In this document: positions 11,072-22,597 of the stretch, piece after piece | Layout of the letters: each line of letters begins with the position of its first letter | Position numbering within the stretch: the first letter of the stretch is position 1 | DNA from: Paramacrobiotus metropolitanus | Lineage: Eukaryota; Tardigrada; Eutardigrada; Parachela; Macrobiotidae | Assembly (NCBI RefSeq): GCF_019649055.1 | Contig: NW_026570429.1 | Location: 1-64,000, forward strand | Direction of reading: 5' to 3' | DNA length: 64,000 nt | The notes under the pieces: generated by a model | Told to the model about the DNA's origin: nothing | The model's input: the letters and a program-made list of their open reading frames with translations, nothing else | Databases searched by the model: none | Translations under genes and position numbers: made by a program

Positions 11072-11719
11072 ATGTTTGCTCGGACGAAACTGGTAGATAA
11101 GTTCTTCAAGGTAGCCGACACCATCATGCTCCTCATCGACCACCAACAAGGCACTCTCACCTTTTGCCGCAACATCCCCTACAAGATGATCATCCAGAAC
11201 ACGCGCACCCTCGCCCGCTTCGCCAAGGAGCTCAACATCCCGGTGATCCTCACCAGCAGCATGGAGGATCGCGCCCAGGGCCCGTTGATCAACGACCTCA
11301 AGTGCTTACTGCCCAAAGAGTACGACGCTCGCATCAAGCGCGCCGGGATCGCCAACGCCTGGGAGGACCCGGTGTTCCGGGGCGCTGTTGAAGGCCTGGC
11401 GTGCGGGAAGAAGAACGTCATCATGGCGGGCTTGACGAACGATGTGTGTATTGCGTACCCGGCGGCCAGTATGGTGGAGGACGGGTACAATGTGCTGGTG
11501 GTGCAGGATGCCGGGGGTAGTCCCAGTCGCATGGCGGATGAGAATGCACGGCGGCTGTGGGAGAAGGCCGGGGCGCGGACCATCACGGCCAATGCGCTGG
11601 CGCTAGAGCTGGGGAGGGACTGGGCGTCGCCCGACGGGTCCAAGGTGATTAAGGTCGTGATGGAGGAGATTGTCAGCAAACTGGATGAAATGGTCGCGCC
11701 GAATCCGGTTAAGAAATAA
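11072..11719 (+). CDS. Isochorismatase-family cysteine hydrolase (YcaC-like)
   Basis: A 215-aa intronless frame with the isochorismatase-like fold signature. The candidate nucleophile loop is GLTNDVCIAYPA (Cys126). The catalytic aspartate is in MLLIDHQQG (Asp23), and a basic residue lies in RIKRAGIANAW (Lys89/Arg90). The family hydrolyses amides or vinyl ethers through an Asp-Lys-Cys type triad. The YcaC branch has an unknown physiological substrate. Length matches bacterial YcaC (about 208 aa). It is GC-rich compared with its AT-rich flanks and has no intron, which is compatible with acquisition from bacteria or fungi, though intronless genes also occur among the neighbouring GPCRs. The product is probably cytosolic; the N-terminal 12 residues are too weak to call a targeting peptide. 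Confidence 0.88.
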   Translation: MFARTKLVDKFFKVADTIMLLIDHQQGTLTFCRNIPYKMIIQNTRTLARFAKELNIPVILTSSMEDRAQGPLINDLKCLLPKEYDARIKRAGIANAWEDPVFRGAVEGLACGKKNVIMAGLTNDVCIAYPAASMVEDGYNVLVVQDAGGSPSRMADENARRLWEKAGARTITANALALELGRDWASPDGSKVIKVVMEEIVSKLDEMVAPNPVKK

Positions 11720-12206
11720 AGCGCACTTTTACGGTTACTGTTGTCTATTAAGAAGGTTTTACTCATACTGCTGTATGTCTTTTCCTTTAGCAAATTTAAT
11801 TCGCTAACTGTTCTTCAAAGATTTAATCCATATTGCGCTGGTTACGGGTGATATTAGACTGATCATTTTGTTATTTTAAATACGCTTTCTGGCTTCTGGA
11901 AGCTTATGCAATCTTTGCGTCAAGAAATCATACATTGTCGTAAATATCATGAGTACAGAATATTTGTTATTCGGCTAATCTTCGTTTTAAAGAATTAAAT
12001 TTAGTTCTTGGACGTTCTGGCCCTTCTGGGCTCTTAAACCGAGGCGGACGTTGAGCACGGCCGGCGGATGGCTTTATTGATTAACCGAGGCTTATGCATA
12101 AGAATTAGGCTAGTGAAAATGGGAGTAATGCCAACGAGACCGGCGGTCATTAACGCGGTACATATGCTTTTTAATTTCGATACCAATAAAAATTCGTATA
12201 AACGTA
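11720..12206. other. Intergenic, convergent 3' ends
   Basis: This short stretch separates the plus-strand hydrolase from the minus-strand cystatin-type gene. No gene seen. Confidence 0.5.
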
Positions 12207-13619
12207 TTAAGACGGAATGGGGTCCCGCATGGACTTTCCGGTCTGTAAGGCGGTGACCAGATATTCGGGGTTTTGCCGGGCTGGTAGACGATAGTGGCGT
12301 GAACGTACTGTTCGTCGAGGCCGGCACCGATTTTAATCTGTAAAATGCCAGAAAGATGGTACAATTATTTTATAATCGAGTACACTGATTTTAGCTCTGC
12401 TCGCTATTACAGCCGAGTGTTAATCGTTAGAAAAGGAGAAAGAAAATAAAGCGCTTACTTTAACGCGGTACAATGCGCCGGCCACAACCTGTACGGTATA
12501 GGAAATGGGGACTATCTGGGCGTTAGCCGAGAGTCCCAGCTTATCCGCTAGTTGGCTGCGGACCTACGAGAAGGCTGTAACTGTATGAAGACGGTCTGTC
12601 GACTCAAAAATGCGTTCATGTTATTGAATTCAGCTCCAGATTAGTTCTTACTGCATTGACGGCCGCGCGGACACTATCATCGGCCGGTCGCTCCTGACTC
12701 ACTCCGCCTGCCACAGCCCCGGCGCCACCACCTGCCGAAGGTCCACCCGCCGGAAGTCCACCCGCCGGAGGTCCAGCCGCCGAACCCCGGAGACCCGATG
12801 GCCGAAAACCTCCCATTCCTGGAGGCATGCCGCCTCCCATTCCTGGAGGCATACCACCTCCCATTCCTGGAGGCATGCCACCTCCCATTCCTGGAGGCAT
12901 GCCACCTCCCATTCCTGGAGGCATGCCACCTCCCATTCCTGGAGGCATTCCGCCCATGCCGGGAGGCATTCCTTGTCCAGGAGGTCGTCCTCCCATTCCC
13001 GGAGGCATCCCGCCCATTCCCGGTGGCATACCGCCACCGCCTGGTCCGCCACCCAATCCTGGAGGCATACCACCTCCCATTCCCGGAGGCATACCACCTC
13101 CCATTCCTGGAGGCATACCACCTCCCATTCCTGGAGGCATCCCTTGTCCGGGAGGTCTTCCGCCCATTCCTGGAGGCATACCACCACCGGACGGAGGCCC
13201 ACCACCCATCCAGGGAGGCGTACCAAAGTTATTCATCCACACTCCGGGGCTGGGTACTCCAGGGGGACCTCCAAAGCTGCCGGCGTTCGACGGCGGCCCC
13301 ATTGGCGGAATTTGCATGGGTCTCCCACCGCCCATACCCGGCGGCATCGGGAACAGCATGTTGAAGATCCCTCCACCGCCACCGGTTTGCGGCTGCTGCG
13401 GCGGACCCATTTGAGGCCAATTTACTGGGATGGCTCCTAATTGGTACGGCAATTCGCGTGCGCCACTGCTACCTTGGTCGCCGTGCGCATGGACGCTGGC
13501 GACAATAACTAGCAGGATCCAGGCGCGAACCCTGTCAAAGACCAAAGGTCAGAGGTGACCTTCCAGTATCGGACTACCGTGCAGGTTACTTACAGTGGTT
13601 TTCGAGTTGGGTGTACCAT
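12207..13619 (-). CDS. Secreted Gly-Met-Pro repeat protein with C-terminal cystatin domain
   Basis: Four exons join in phase: 13619-13594, 13531-12652, 12563-12459 and 12337-12207. The donors are gtaagt, gtaag and gtaagc, and each acceptor ends in ag. Exon 1 plus the start of exon 2 encode a signal peptide ([13 protein letters not shown] then [11 protein letters not shown]). Exon 2 then encodes about 170 residues of repeats built on GGMPPGM. From the end of exon 2 the sequence is a stefin-like cystatin: [12 protein letters not shown] (N-terminal Gly segment), VRSQLADKL (helix), QVVAG at about residue 327 (the QxVxG papain-binding loop), IKIGAG and [10 protein letters not shown], then [10 protein letters not shown]. 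Known cystatins block papain-type cysteine proteases. One base appears missing in the ccc at about 12278-12280, because the last 17 codons continue in another frame to a stop at 12207-12209. Either the gene is recently broken or the assembly is one base short there. Confidence 0.82.
12800..13240. repeat. Coding minisatellite (GGMPPGM units)
   Basis: Near-identical 18-27 bp units (cattcctggaggcat on the plus strand) are repeated head to tail within exon 2 of the cystatin-type gene. The complementary strand is also open across the array, purely because of the repeat periodicity. Confidence 0.9.
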
Positions 13620-14246
13620 TTACGGAATATGACTGTGTATTCGGAAGATATTACAGCTTCTGTATGTTGTCTACTTCAGGATCAAAACTGATCCGGATAT
13701 AATAATATTAGAATTTAGTAACACATTATGACTATTACGGACCAGTATAATATGCAGCTTGTAATAATATCTTCGTCGCCGCTGTTAAGTTAATGCAAGA
13801 ACTAATAATTATGCGCTTTAATCGAACAAAATTTCATCATCAGTTTTGCTTCGGTAACGTTGCTATAGAAACTTCGAGAAAGTGAAAACCACTGTCGTAT
13901 CGCTGTATTGAAATATATAGTAAAAATTGGTAATTTAAGTATAGTACTGTACTTATTTGTTTTTTATGATAATATTTTTGTTTTGATTTTCCTTTTTTTT
14001 GGCAACAACAGCAGCAACAACAACAATAATTTTGTCAACACATATTTGTTAAACAGGAATTACCTAGGATAAATTTCACCACACATTACGTGCTCAGCTT
14101 CAATAAGAAACTAGTGAGCAGTTTAAAAAAGGACTGACAAGAAAAAATCCTTCGCCGATAACAACGCGGCGCACAAATTGAAAAGCTGTCAACGACACCG
14201 CACAATCGCACAGTCAAAGGTCAGCGTGATTTACAATCATCATGCT
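13620..14246. other. Intergenic, promoter side of the cystatin-type gene
   Basis: AT-rich. A short CAA-type microsatellite lies near 14005-14030. No gene seen. Confidence 0.5.
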
Positions 14247-17200
14247 TTAAGAAATATCCAGTTTTTGCATGACCTTTTGCAGACATTTATAAATCTCCGC
14301 CAGTTGATCCGTGGATTTCTCCTTTTCGATCTGCGCGAAGACGGCTTGAATAAGGCGCTGTTGCAGTTCCGAATAGCGGACGGTTTCGCGGCGTTGGTGG
14401 ATCGCTTCTTTCAGGTTGATCTCGTCGCGTTTCAGAATTTTCTTGAGGAGGAATTTAATCTGGCTTAAACTGGGAATGAGGTTGAACGGCGGAGGCAGTA
14501 CATGGCCGCTGTCGAAATAGCTAATCCAGATCTGCGCACGGGCGAATTTCCACTCCATGTCGCTGTTTTCGTCCACGCGATTAAAAGCGTTCGACTACAA
14601 AAGCATAATGAACTTAACTTATTTACATATAAAGTGGTGAACAAACTGCTCAACAAACGAATTAAAAATGATATAAAATTTAAAAAAGTAATATAGCCTA
14701 CAGTATTCTAATATACGTGATTATTTTACAGCTTAAATTTTTATCTGCAATAGAAAAAAATTGTAGTTAATTTCTATCTTCACATTTTCTTATTCCTTCG
14801 TATTATCTCGAATTTTCCACGAGCGTTCACAAAATTAATAAATGCAGTTGACCTTTATAAATTGTCTTAATTAATCGTTAGTCTAATTTTCTTAACAGTT
14901 CCGTTAAATGCAATTAGTAATTTTTTGCTTTAAATCGTATTACATATTTACAGTATTTGAATTATAGTAATTATATCTGAATGTCGTTAATATTTATTTT
15001 TATCAGCATTGTTTCAAATTGAAAAAATATGGTTGCGCGGCTTACCATGACGGCGATGAGCGTGTTCAGCAGCATCAAAATGGCGACGACGTGGTACAAT
15101 CCGAAAATAATGTATCCGCAGAGCTGCGTAAACGAGTGCTCTTGATAAGCGTAATCCTTCCACACGGTGCCGTTATCAAACCGGTTGCCGATTATCACAT
15201 CGGCGGCTTCGCCCGGAGCGCGACCGAACAGCGTCCAGAACAGCGTTTTGCCGGTGAGGGGAAAGGTCATGAAGGCGTCGCTCTGGGTGAGATTGCTGCC
15301 GTCGCTATTGGCGCGTACCTGTGTGCGCGCAAATCAAAAGGTCACTTCATGCAGGAAGCAAAAGGCTTAAATCGAACATTTACCTGTCCTTCGTACGCTT
15401 CATACAGGTGATTCAATCCAGTGGCGAAAGACAGCATCACGCAACAGTATACGACGAAAAATCGCGCCATCTGGAAGGACATCTTGCCGATAGATATCAG
15501 CAGTGGTCCGAGTTTTCGGTCGATCTAATAAAGCATAATTAGGCCGATCAAAATTCCGTCTAATAAATCATGAATTATTAAAATCGGTATTTCCTTTTCG
15601 TTCTAACGTCACTAAAATTATATTTTTTAAATTCGATTTCAGCAATTTATTTTTGTTTAAATATTCAGAATATTTAAAGTCCGACCAAAGCGACAAAAAA
15701 TGAGTAACTGTTCTGCAGTTTATATTTACAAAAATAAGTTGTTTTTCGAAGTAATACAATTTAATTCGCTTTTCAGAATTTTTGATAAATTAATTTATTG
15801 GTCATAAAAACAATTTAGACTAATTCATGTTTCGATGTACCCGAAATATCTGAAGGAGCCGACCAAACGCCAGAATCGTGGCGAACCCAAACAACCCCTC
15901 CGCAATTAACACCGGTTCATTCCACTGCCACTGCATCCGCGACAGCTTCGGCCCGCTCCCCGCCCGCAGGAACGCCCAGTACCAGATCGAAAACGTCGTA
16001 AAAAACAGCATCAGATTCAGCGCTTCATACCAGTTCCACCACACCGCCAGGAACGTCTTGGACCCCTGATTCTGCCAGGTCTTGGAGAACTCCCAACAGC
16101 TCCCCACAATATACAGCACGATAATCACTTCCAACCCGGACCGCGGCGGACCACGGTACGTCGGGTCCCGGTCGTGATTGGTCTCGATGAAGAGCAGCAA
16201 CAGGAAGGCTAGATAGAACAGCGTACTAATGACGTAGCGGTGGATGGGCGGCCGCATGAAGCGTTGCACGAACTCCAGGGAATGTGGACTGACTAAGTGT
16301 AAAACGGTAATGAGCGTGAATAATCCCAGTTTGGAAAGGATGCGAAAGAGCTTGGCGAGACTGGACATTCCGCGCCAATCCTGCCAGTCATCCAGCCACG
16401 CGGCGCGGAGAACCTGCTGGCAATTTTCATGGGCGATAAATTCTTTCTGACGGCATTGGATCGCTAGATAAATCCGTGGGTACACGCAACCGGCCGGTGC
16501 GCCCGTGTGCGGCTGCTTCAGGATCAGCTCCACCTCGTCGGTGGTGCTGCACTGCTCCAGGATGGCCTGCGCGAAATTCCGCAGCTTCTCTTCAAGTTCG
16601 GTGTACTTTTGCCTGTAAAAATCTGGTGTGAGAAAAAAACCGGTGAAACACAGCGCCACCTATTTACAAGAGCTCGGGTTCTTTGGACGCACAGCTAACC
16701 AGTTCTCCACACAGTTTGAAGCAGCTTTTGAGGACGTCACGGCTGCTGAGTGTGATGTACGCCGGACTGCACAGAGCGCGGTAGGCGTTGTAGCGGCGCT
16801 TGCTGTACTCCAGTAAGGTCATGATGCTGCCTTTGCTGCCGCTGCATTCCAGGCGGCCGCACATGCAGTCTGGCGGATGTGGGCGGAGTAGTTTGTGGCC
16901 GCGGTCCACCAGCAGCTTTACCATGTTGAAGTCGTCTGCGCGACCAATCAAAAACAAATATCAATAAAAAAATTCTGATAGAAAATAATAAAAATATGAT
17001 AAATAAGTATCATAGTATTAGTATTCAAAAGATAAATAAACTGTTTGTATCTGTATTTTTTCTTTATTTGTTTATTTATTGATATTTCTTATCATGGTAT
17101 AAAGAATAGTAACTTGCACGGTAAGCTGATCCAACGTACACAAATCTATAAATTCAGCATACTTCCACAGAATTTTGTTTACGGCGTGTTTGCGTACCCA

Positions 17201-18244
17201 AATGTGCGGCAAGCATCAGCGGTGTCATATCAGGCGTATAATCCGGACTGTCGGGGATCGGCTTAAATTCAAGCTGCTCATCGCGTTCTCTGCGCAAGCA
17301 AAAAAATGGTTGCAGAAATTTCGTACACACAATAAAATTATAAATGAATAATTGCTCCGCTCGCTTAGGTAATTCTGCATACACCTTATTTCCAAGCGCT
17401 CACCGGAGGCCTTCCAAAAGCAGCGTGACGACTTCCGTGTTGCCCATCTCGATGGCATGTAGCAGACTGTCGCCCACATACAGATGCGGTATGCTAATGA
17501 GAAACCCGATCATCTGAAAGTTCTCATTGCGCGTCGCACGCCGCAGTGCACCTACACCATGGATGTCGCGGCAGTTCACGTTCGTGTTTGGATGGGTCTA
17601 CAAAATGCACGCTTTGATTGGTTATGATCATTTTATTCATTGTGAACATATTTATTTTTTTAATCGATTCTCATTATTTTTATTTTCTATTTATTTTGTA
17701 TAGGTTTTGTACATGATTGGTCCTAATAATTTAAATAAATTGAATAAATAACGCATAAAAGCACTGACTAAATAAAGCATAAAATATATACTCGGTATAT
17801 AAAATACTTTTTTTTAATTTTTAAATAAAAGAAATAAAATATATATAATAATTCTGTTAATCTTCACAGTATTGTCTTAACTTGCTTTAGGTAAATGTAG
17901 ATTGGATTTGGACGCAATTCTGGCCTACGATTTTTTAAAAAAAAGGTCACACAGATTACCCTGAGAAATCTGTCGACTGCCGACACGTGCCCTTCCTCCA
18001 CGAGAACCAGAAAGTTGCGCTCATCCAGCGCCAGATTGGCCAGCGTCACGCTGACAGATGATAAGGAGCGATGCGCCGTTAGCTCCAGGAACGGTGACGG
18101 CGTCTGACTGGTGCGTCCCGATTGCGGGCTGTAGATGTCGCGAGCAGCCGCCTTCGGCATGCCTAACGATGGGGGCGTGGACTGTAAATCCAGGGGGGAA
18201 ATATCGTTATCGGCGCGGAACCTCTCCGCAATGCGACGTTCCAT
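14247..18244 (-). CDS. TRPC: TRPC-type cation channel, 8 exons
   Basis: The exons are 18244-17960, 17597-17404, 17289-17198, 16935-16668, 16612-15841, 15524-15384, 15318-15046 and 14594-14247. All junctions are GT/AG and in phase, giving 790 aa, the usual TRPC length. The N-terminal half has ankyrin-like repeats (VNCRDIHGVGALRRATRNEN; TPLMLAAHLDDFNMVKLLVDRG) and the TRP_2-type segment with CMCGRLEC. Exon 5 carries S1-S4, and exons 6-7 carry S5, the pore helix (KTLFWTLFG near residue 609) and S6 ending LIAVM. Exon 8 begins just before the TRP box (EWKFARAQIWISYF, about 689) and continues LPPPFNLIPS, then a coiled-coil tail. TRPC channels are tetrameric, PLC-activated Ca2+/Na+ channels of the plasma membrane. 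The pore-side LFGRAPGEAADV differs from the commoner LFGL but nothing looks broken. The introns are AT-rich and contain no other gene. Confidence 0.93.
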
Positions 18245-20289
18245 TGGACAAATATTAACACTGTCGAAGGATACAAGTTATCATATCAGAACCGAGAAAA
18301 TACTGCACTTTTGGAAATGCTGGCATTGAATTATCATGTAATTTCTCAGTTGTGTAATTTTATAAAAAAAAGTTTTATGAAATGAACTTCTCTTTAGAAC
18401 ATGTTTTATAATGCCATTAATTTACGATTCACACAAGTTTCTAACAAAAATTTATACGATTTAGGATTCACACAAGTTTCTAACAAAAATTTGCAAAAGC
18501 CAATGGAATGACTGAAAGTAGCAGATTCTTCGCCGCTGAATATGCTATCGGCATGAACACAGTGGAGAACTTTATCAACTGCCGTAGATGCATTTTGCAG
18601 GGATCGGTGCATAACGCTGCGGCTGTACATCTGCGTTCCAGTGTGGGTTCGAGCCGTCACCAAGCGATCGTGTTTTCGAACACAATTTAGTCGGTGTCTC
18701 GGTGAGTTCGCAATAGCAGTCGACCCCAAAGAGAAAGCATTAGACCACGACAAGCTCATTTACAGTAAGCATAAGTATCGGGTAATTGCGGGTGCACTGT
18801 CAATATTACAGATGTAATACTGTAAATAAAATGGATGCAGATTTTCGGTTGTTTTGTTGTAAATCGACAGTCTGCTATGGATGTGCTCCTGGCAGAGGTA
18901 AACTTTGCGGTAGCGCTAAAGTTGTTGCATTGCTGCTTATCAAAAACCGGACAACTGATACCAACAGTCACTATAAACTGGACATTTTTTTGGGATGGTT
19001 TACAATTTCAAATATTTAAATGCTAAATTCCATCAGGAACTTAATAAAAAAAGCAGTAAGTTTAAATGGAAATTTGGTTTAGTGAATGCACAGACAAAAT
19101 TACAGTTTTCATACTATGAAAATCGCAACCAAAGTTTCTACCGGTAAACCGCCCTCGACTGTTGCGGCCAACAGTTCACGAATGTAGAACTTTTAGTACC
19201 GCAAGACGGAACAGCTTTTGTAGACACTAAAAAAATCCGTCGAAGGAGATCTTCGGGCAAAATCCTTCAAAAATGCTCTCCAGTGAATCTTTCGCCGGCT
19301 GGCCAATATAGGAATTTGTTTGAACCTGTCTGACAGCATTTCCCTTGCGTCTGCTTCACTGACTTTATTTACAACCCACGGATCACAGGCTTCCCTAACT
19401 GTCGTTCGCTCTAGTTTTTATGTCACAAAGCACGGATATAACTGAAAATCACAACCAATCTTCATTACAGCCAAAAAAGTTCATGTAACGCTGCCGCCCT
19501 TTCCATGGTTCCAAGTACGGAAGCGGCGCTGCCCCTCTGGATTTCCAAAGACCAAATGGTACCAAATACACGAGCATGCAAGAAAAACCAAGCGCCCTTT
19601 TACCGTATTATCGTTTCCGTTATGTTTACAAAACTCAAAAGGAGAAGAGAGCGGTCTATGCCTGCCTAGGCTGTCCTTACATTACAATAGGGGGTTTTGT
19701 CTCATAACAAAACTCCGTAGAGGTATGACATACATAAAATATTACGCATACTGATACGGGCATTCAGTCAAGCAGAATAACGATGAAGACTATTCACAAT
19801 AACGCTACATCAAGCAGATCAAATACGGCTAGCTCGAGCCTCGGACCAAGCAAGCGCCAGATTCCTGCTTCCGTCAGCTCAGGGTAGAGAGGTAAGTACA
19901 AGGTAGTAAGCACGAATCCAGAGAGGCGCTAGCCTCTGCTCTTGCTGACATCCCTGTCCCCTTTCTTCTAAGAGCGATTTGGGGCTGTGCACAATGCACA
20001 CTGCAGGCCTTTTAGTCCACGTCGTTGCTGAGTATCAAGAACATTGGAACAATATTATTGTGCTTCTTAATCGATCGCCTGGTTAGATTGTCAGAGGCGC
20101 CACTGGCCGTGCCAGTCTGCCACCGGCATACAGATCCAAAATTCTACTGACCGCTCCCACAAGCCTTACTGCATGCAACAGGAAGGATTGGAGTCAAATG
20201 AAAGTGCATAATATTACTGATTTCCTGGCAGCTATATGGTGAACAGCTATTTGCAAGTGCACCTAATTCCGGATATTTCATACTAAGTA
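18245..20289. other. Two-kilobase gene-free stretch
   Basis: Contains the promoter side of the TRPC gene and a small direct repeat (listed). The short frames around 18508-19026 and the 19150-20000 segment show no recognisable protein. Confidence 0.5.
18426..18492. repeat. Two 28-bp direct repeats, 39-bp period
   Basis: gattcacacaagtttctaac followed by aaaaattt occurs at 18426-18453 and again at 18465-18492, with an 11-bp spacer. Confidence 0.85.
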
Positions 20290-20980
20290 ATGGCAGGCGA
20301 AATCAAGATCTTCAATGACCTGTTGTATTTCTCTCAAGAGTATGATAAGTTCGTAGTGGAAAGTGTGGGAGATGGTTTATGCATAAGAGGTTTTATCGTT
20401 GATGTGGCGGATGATGGTTTGATTGTTGACTTCCACTATAGCGGAACGCACTCAGTGAGGAATGTACCGTTTAGCGAAATTCGCATTCTGCCGGGACAAC
20501 CAAACAATTATCTGTACGACCTTAAACATGCAGCTGAAAACGACGCCGTGGAAGTACTGACTCGCGGGAACAGGTAAATAGCATAATTAAACTGAATTAA
20601 TGCATTAAATTCTTGAAATTATGTAGAATATGCTTACATTATTTTCAGCAACGTTACACATGCACATTATTAAGAATCGTTAAAAACGTTCGGTTGAGAA
20701 TTTCCAGCGTTGAATTGCACAGTCTTGAAGTTATTTTTTTTTCAGGGATGAGCCAATGATTTGGCGGACAGCGCAATTTATAGCAGTTGTTCCTAAGTAC
20801 GACAATAAACCGCGATTCTATCCCGGGGAAAAAACTGCGCTGGTCATCACACCGTGGCATCAAGACACAACGCGATGGCTAGCTATTAGGAACAACATTC
20901 CGCCTATGTACGAAGTGCAAGTAAACGGCATGATTACCATAGATTCAAACAAAAATGATCTGCGTCTTACTAGATGTTAA
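20290..20980 (+). CDS. Lineage-specific protein of unknown function (F-box-family N-terminal domain)
   Basis: Two exons, 20290-20573 and 20746-20980, joined by gtaaat/ttcag in phase, give 172 aa. The N-terminal half (GFIVDVADDGLIVDFHYSG ... VRNVPFSEIRILPG ... AVEVLTRGNR) matches the layout of the minus-strand protein at 37420-38224 (GRVVNVTENGLYIDLLCPN ... AVEVLVRENQ). The next segment also aligns (PMIWRTAQF with PWIWLAEET), so these belong to one family. The domain looks like a small beta-rich, Tudor/Agenet-like barrel, though that is only an impression. In the paralogue an F-box follows, so this copy may be a truncated form, or it may splice from the gtaaac at about 20929 into the broken exons downstream. 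No signal peptide or membrane segment. Confidence 0.6.
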
Positions 20981-22002
20981 CTTGCATGACTGATAATAAA
21001 AATGCGCACTTGGAAAATTGCTTAAATATCAATATTTACGCAACGCACAATCATTTGCAACAAATGCAGACTGTCACACACATTTGCTTATTAGAAGCCC
21101 CTCCCCCGTAATTGCATTAGCATTTGCAATTGCAGCTGATTCCATAGATTTTATTGTGCATTTCGATCATGCAGTAATGCAAAATAAACTTATGAAACTT
21201 GTTAAAGTAGTGGTATGTTAATATAGCTCGAACCTGTTCGGCAATCTGCCTTGGTGTGCATCAGAGATCCGCGTGCGTCATGCTCGTTCTAACTGGCAGT
21301 ACGGAGCGGTCTCGAAGAACACGTTCCACAAGGTCACCATCCCGTTGAAATCATGCTGGCCGTGGTGCCAGTTTCCCCAAACCTCGCTCGCCGATGCGCT
21401 AAGCCAACTGGATGTGGGTTTCAAGTTATTTTGGTTACAAACGACCGGTGTACTAATCACGGCCGCCAATGGCAAATGCATTACGGCCGTTTGCCGAGGA
21501 AAGCCAAACGCCAAGATGTATCGCAAATTTCATAATTTATCACCAACTTAATAATCAGATAATTATATCACCAACCTTATCAGATAATTTATCACCAACC
21601 GGAAATATATCTGGATTCATGGTACTGCCAGCACGTAGGCCGGTATCGGAAAATACTTGCAAAAATAGGTAAGGATGTCGTTTCTTTCTATCGGTCTGCG
21701 TTTTTAAGCGATGACCAATCGAAAAAAAGAAATTTGTGTCAGCTTTTATAACAGTTGTCAGTAGGTGTGAGCGGCGCTTATTAGAAGCGCTCAGATTAAT
21801 TTCATTGCTCGTATCGAACTAGGTGGTTACGAAACGGTGCGTAGTATTATTATACTTGCCTAGGATCTGAAAACGTGGAACGCTCCTGGTTCACGAGAAC
21901 TCTTGGCAGACTGGCAACCTTCCCATCTTGGCAAAAGAACCAATTCCATAACGCCGCGCGTGAGTCGGCATGGTTTGTGTTCCCTTTAGTAAAACTTCTT
22001 GG

Positions 22003-22597
22003 CTAAGGCTATTCTGCCGCAGTAGGAACAATATGCGGCAATATAGTTCGTTGGCTATTTCGCCGCACACTGCGGCTCAGTAGCCTTAGGCTATTTGGCC
22101 GCAGTGCCAGCGGCAAGTTAGCTGGTTAACTAATTTGCCCCACACAGAAGCCTCAGGCTATACCTAAGAAACCTAACAATAACCTAAGAATAAAATCTAA
22201 GAATAACCTAAGAACAACCTAAAAAGAATAACCTAAGAAACTAAGGATATCTTAAGAAAACCTAAGAATGACCTAAGAAAACCTAAGAAACCAATGAAAC
22301 CCAGGAACCTAAGAAACCGAAGAAACCTAAGAAATCCATTGTAGTGTACCTAGCAACGTATGGTTCGGTCAGTTGCATTACTTGAGTTACGCGGTCAGTT
22401 ATGATCTAGCATGATTCAATAAAACTAGAAATTCCACATATATCACATCCGTCTAACATGCTGTGGTAAAATAGCTGACCAGCTGAAAAGCCGCACAGTG
22501 CGGCAAAATAGCCAACTAGCTAACTAGCCGCAAATACCGCGGCAAAATAGCAAAATGCTATTTTGCCGCAAAAACTGCGGCAAAATAGCCACTCCGA
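22003..22597. mobile_element. MITE-like element with repeated tgcggcaaaatagcc termini
   Basis: Both ends carry several inverted copies of a motif like ggctattttgccgca (22003-22110 and 22490-22590). The 11-bp word aaacttcttgg lies just outside both ends (21992-22002 and 22598-22608) and could be the target-site duplication. The centre holds the cctaagaa array. There is no coding capacity. Confidence 0.65.
22165..22338. repeat. Irregular cctaagaa minisatellite
   Basis: About fifteen degenerate units of cctaagaa or acctaagaat are strung together inside the MITE-like element. A related but more diverged run occurs at 60640-60760. Confidence 0.85.

Noticed and set aside
12827-13414. Long plus-strand frame rich in PPIPGG across the cystatin-gene repeat
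   Set aside because: It is the antisense of a codon-periodic repeat. It has no signal peptide or splice logic, whereas the minus strand joins to a cystatin domain in phase.
12616-13545. Treating the Gly-Met-Pro frame as a stand-alone protein ending ...NLELNSIT
   Set aside because: A gtaag donor after AAVNA and an acceptor at 12564 lead in phase to VRSQL and the rest of a cystatin, so that ending is intron read-through. The apparent start at 13545 is TTG behind an intron acceptor.
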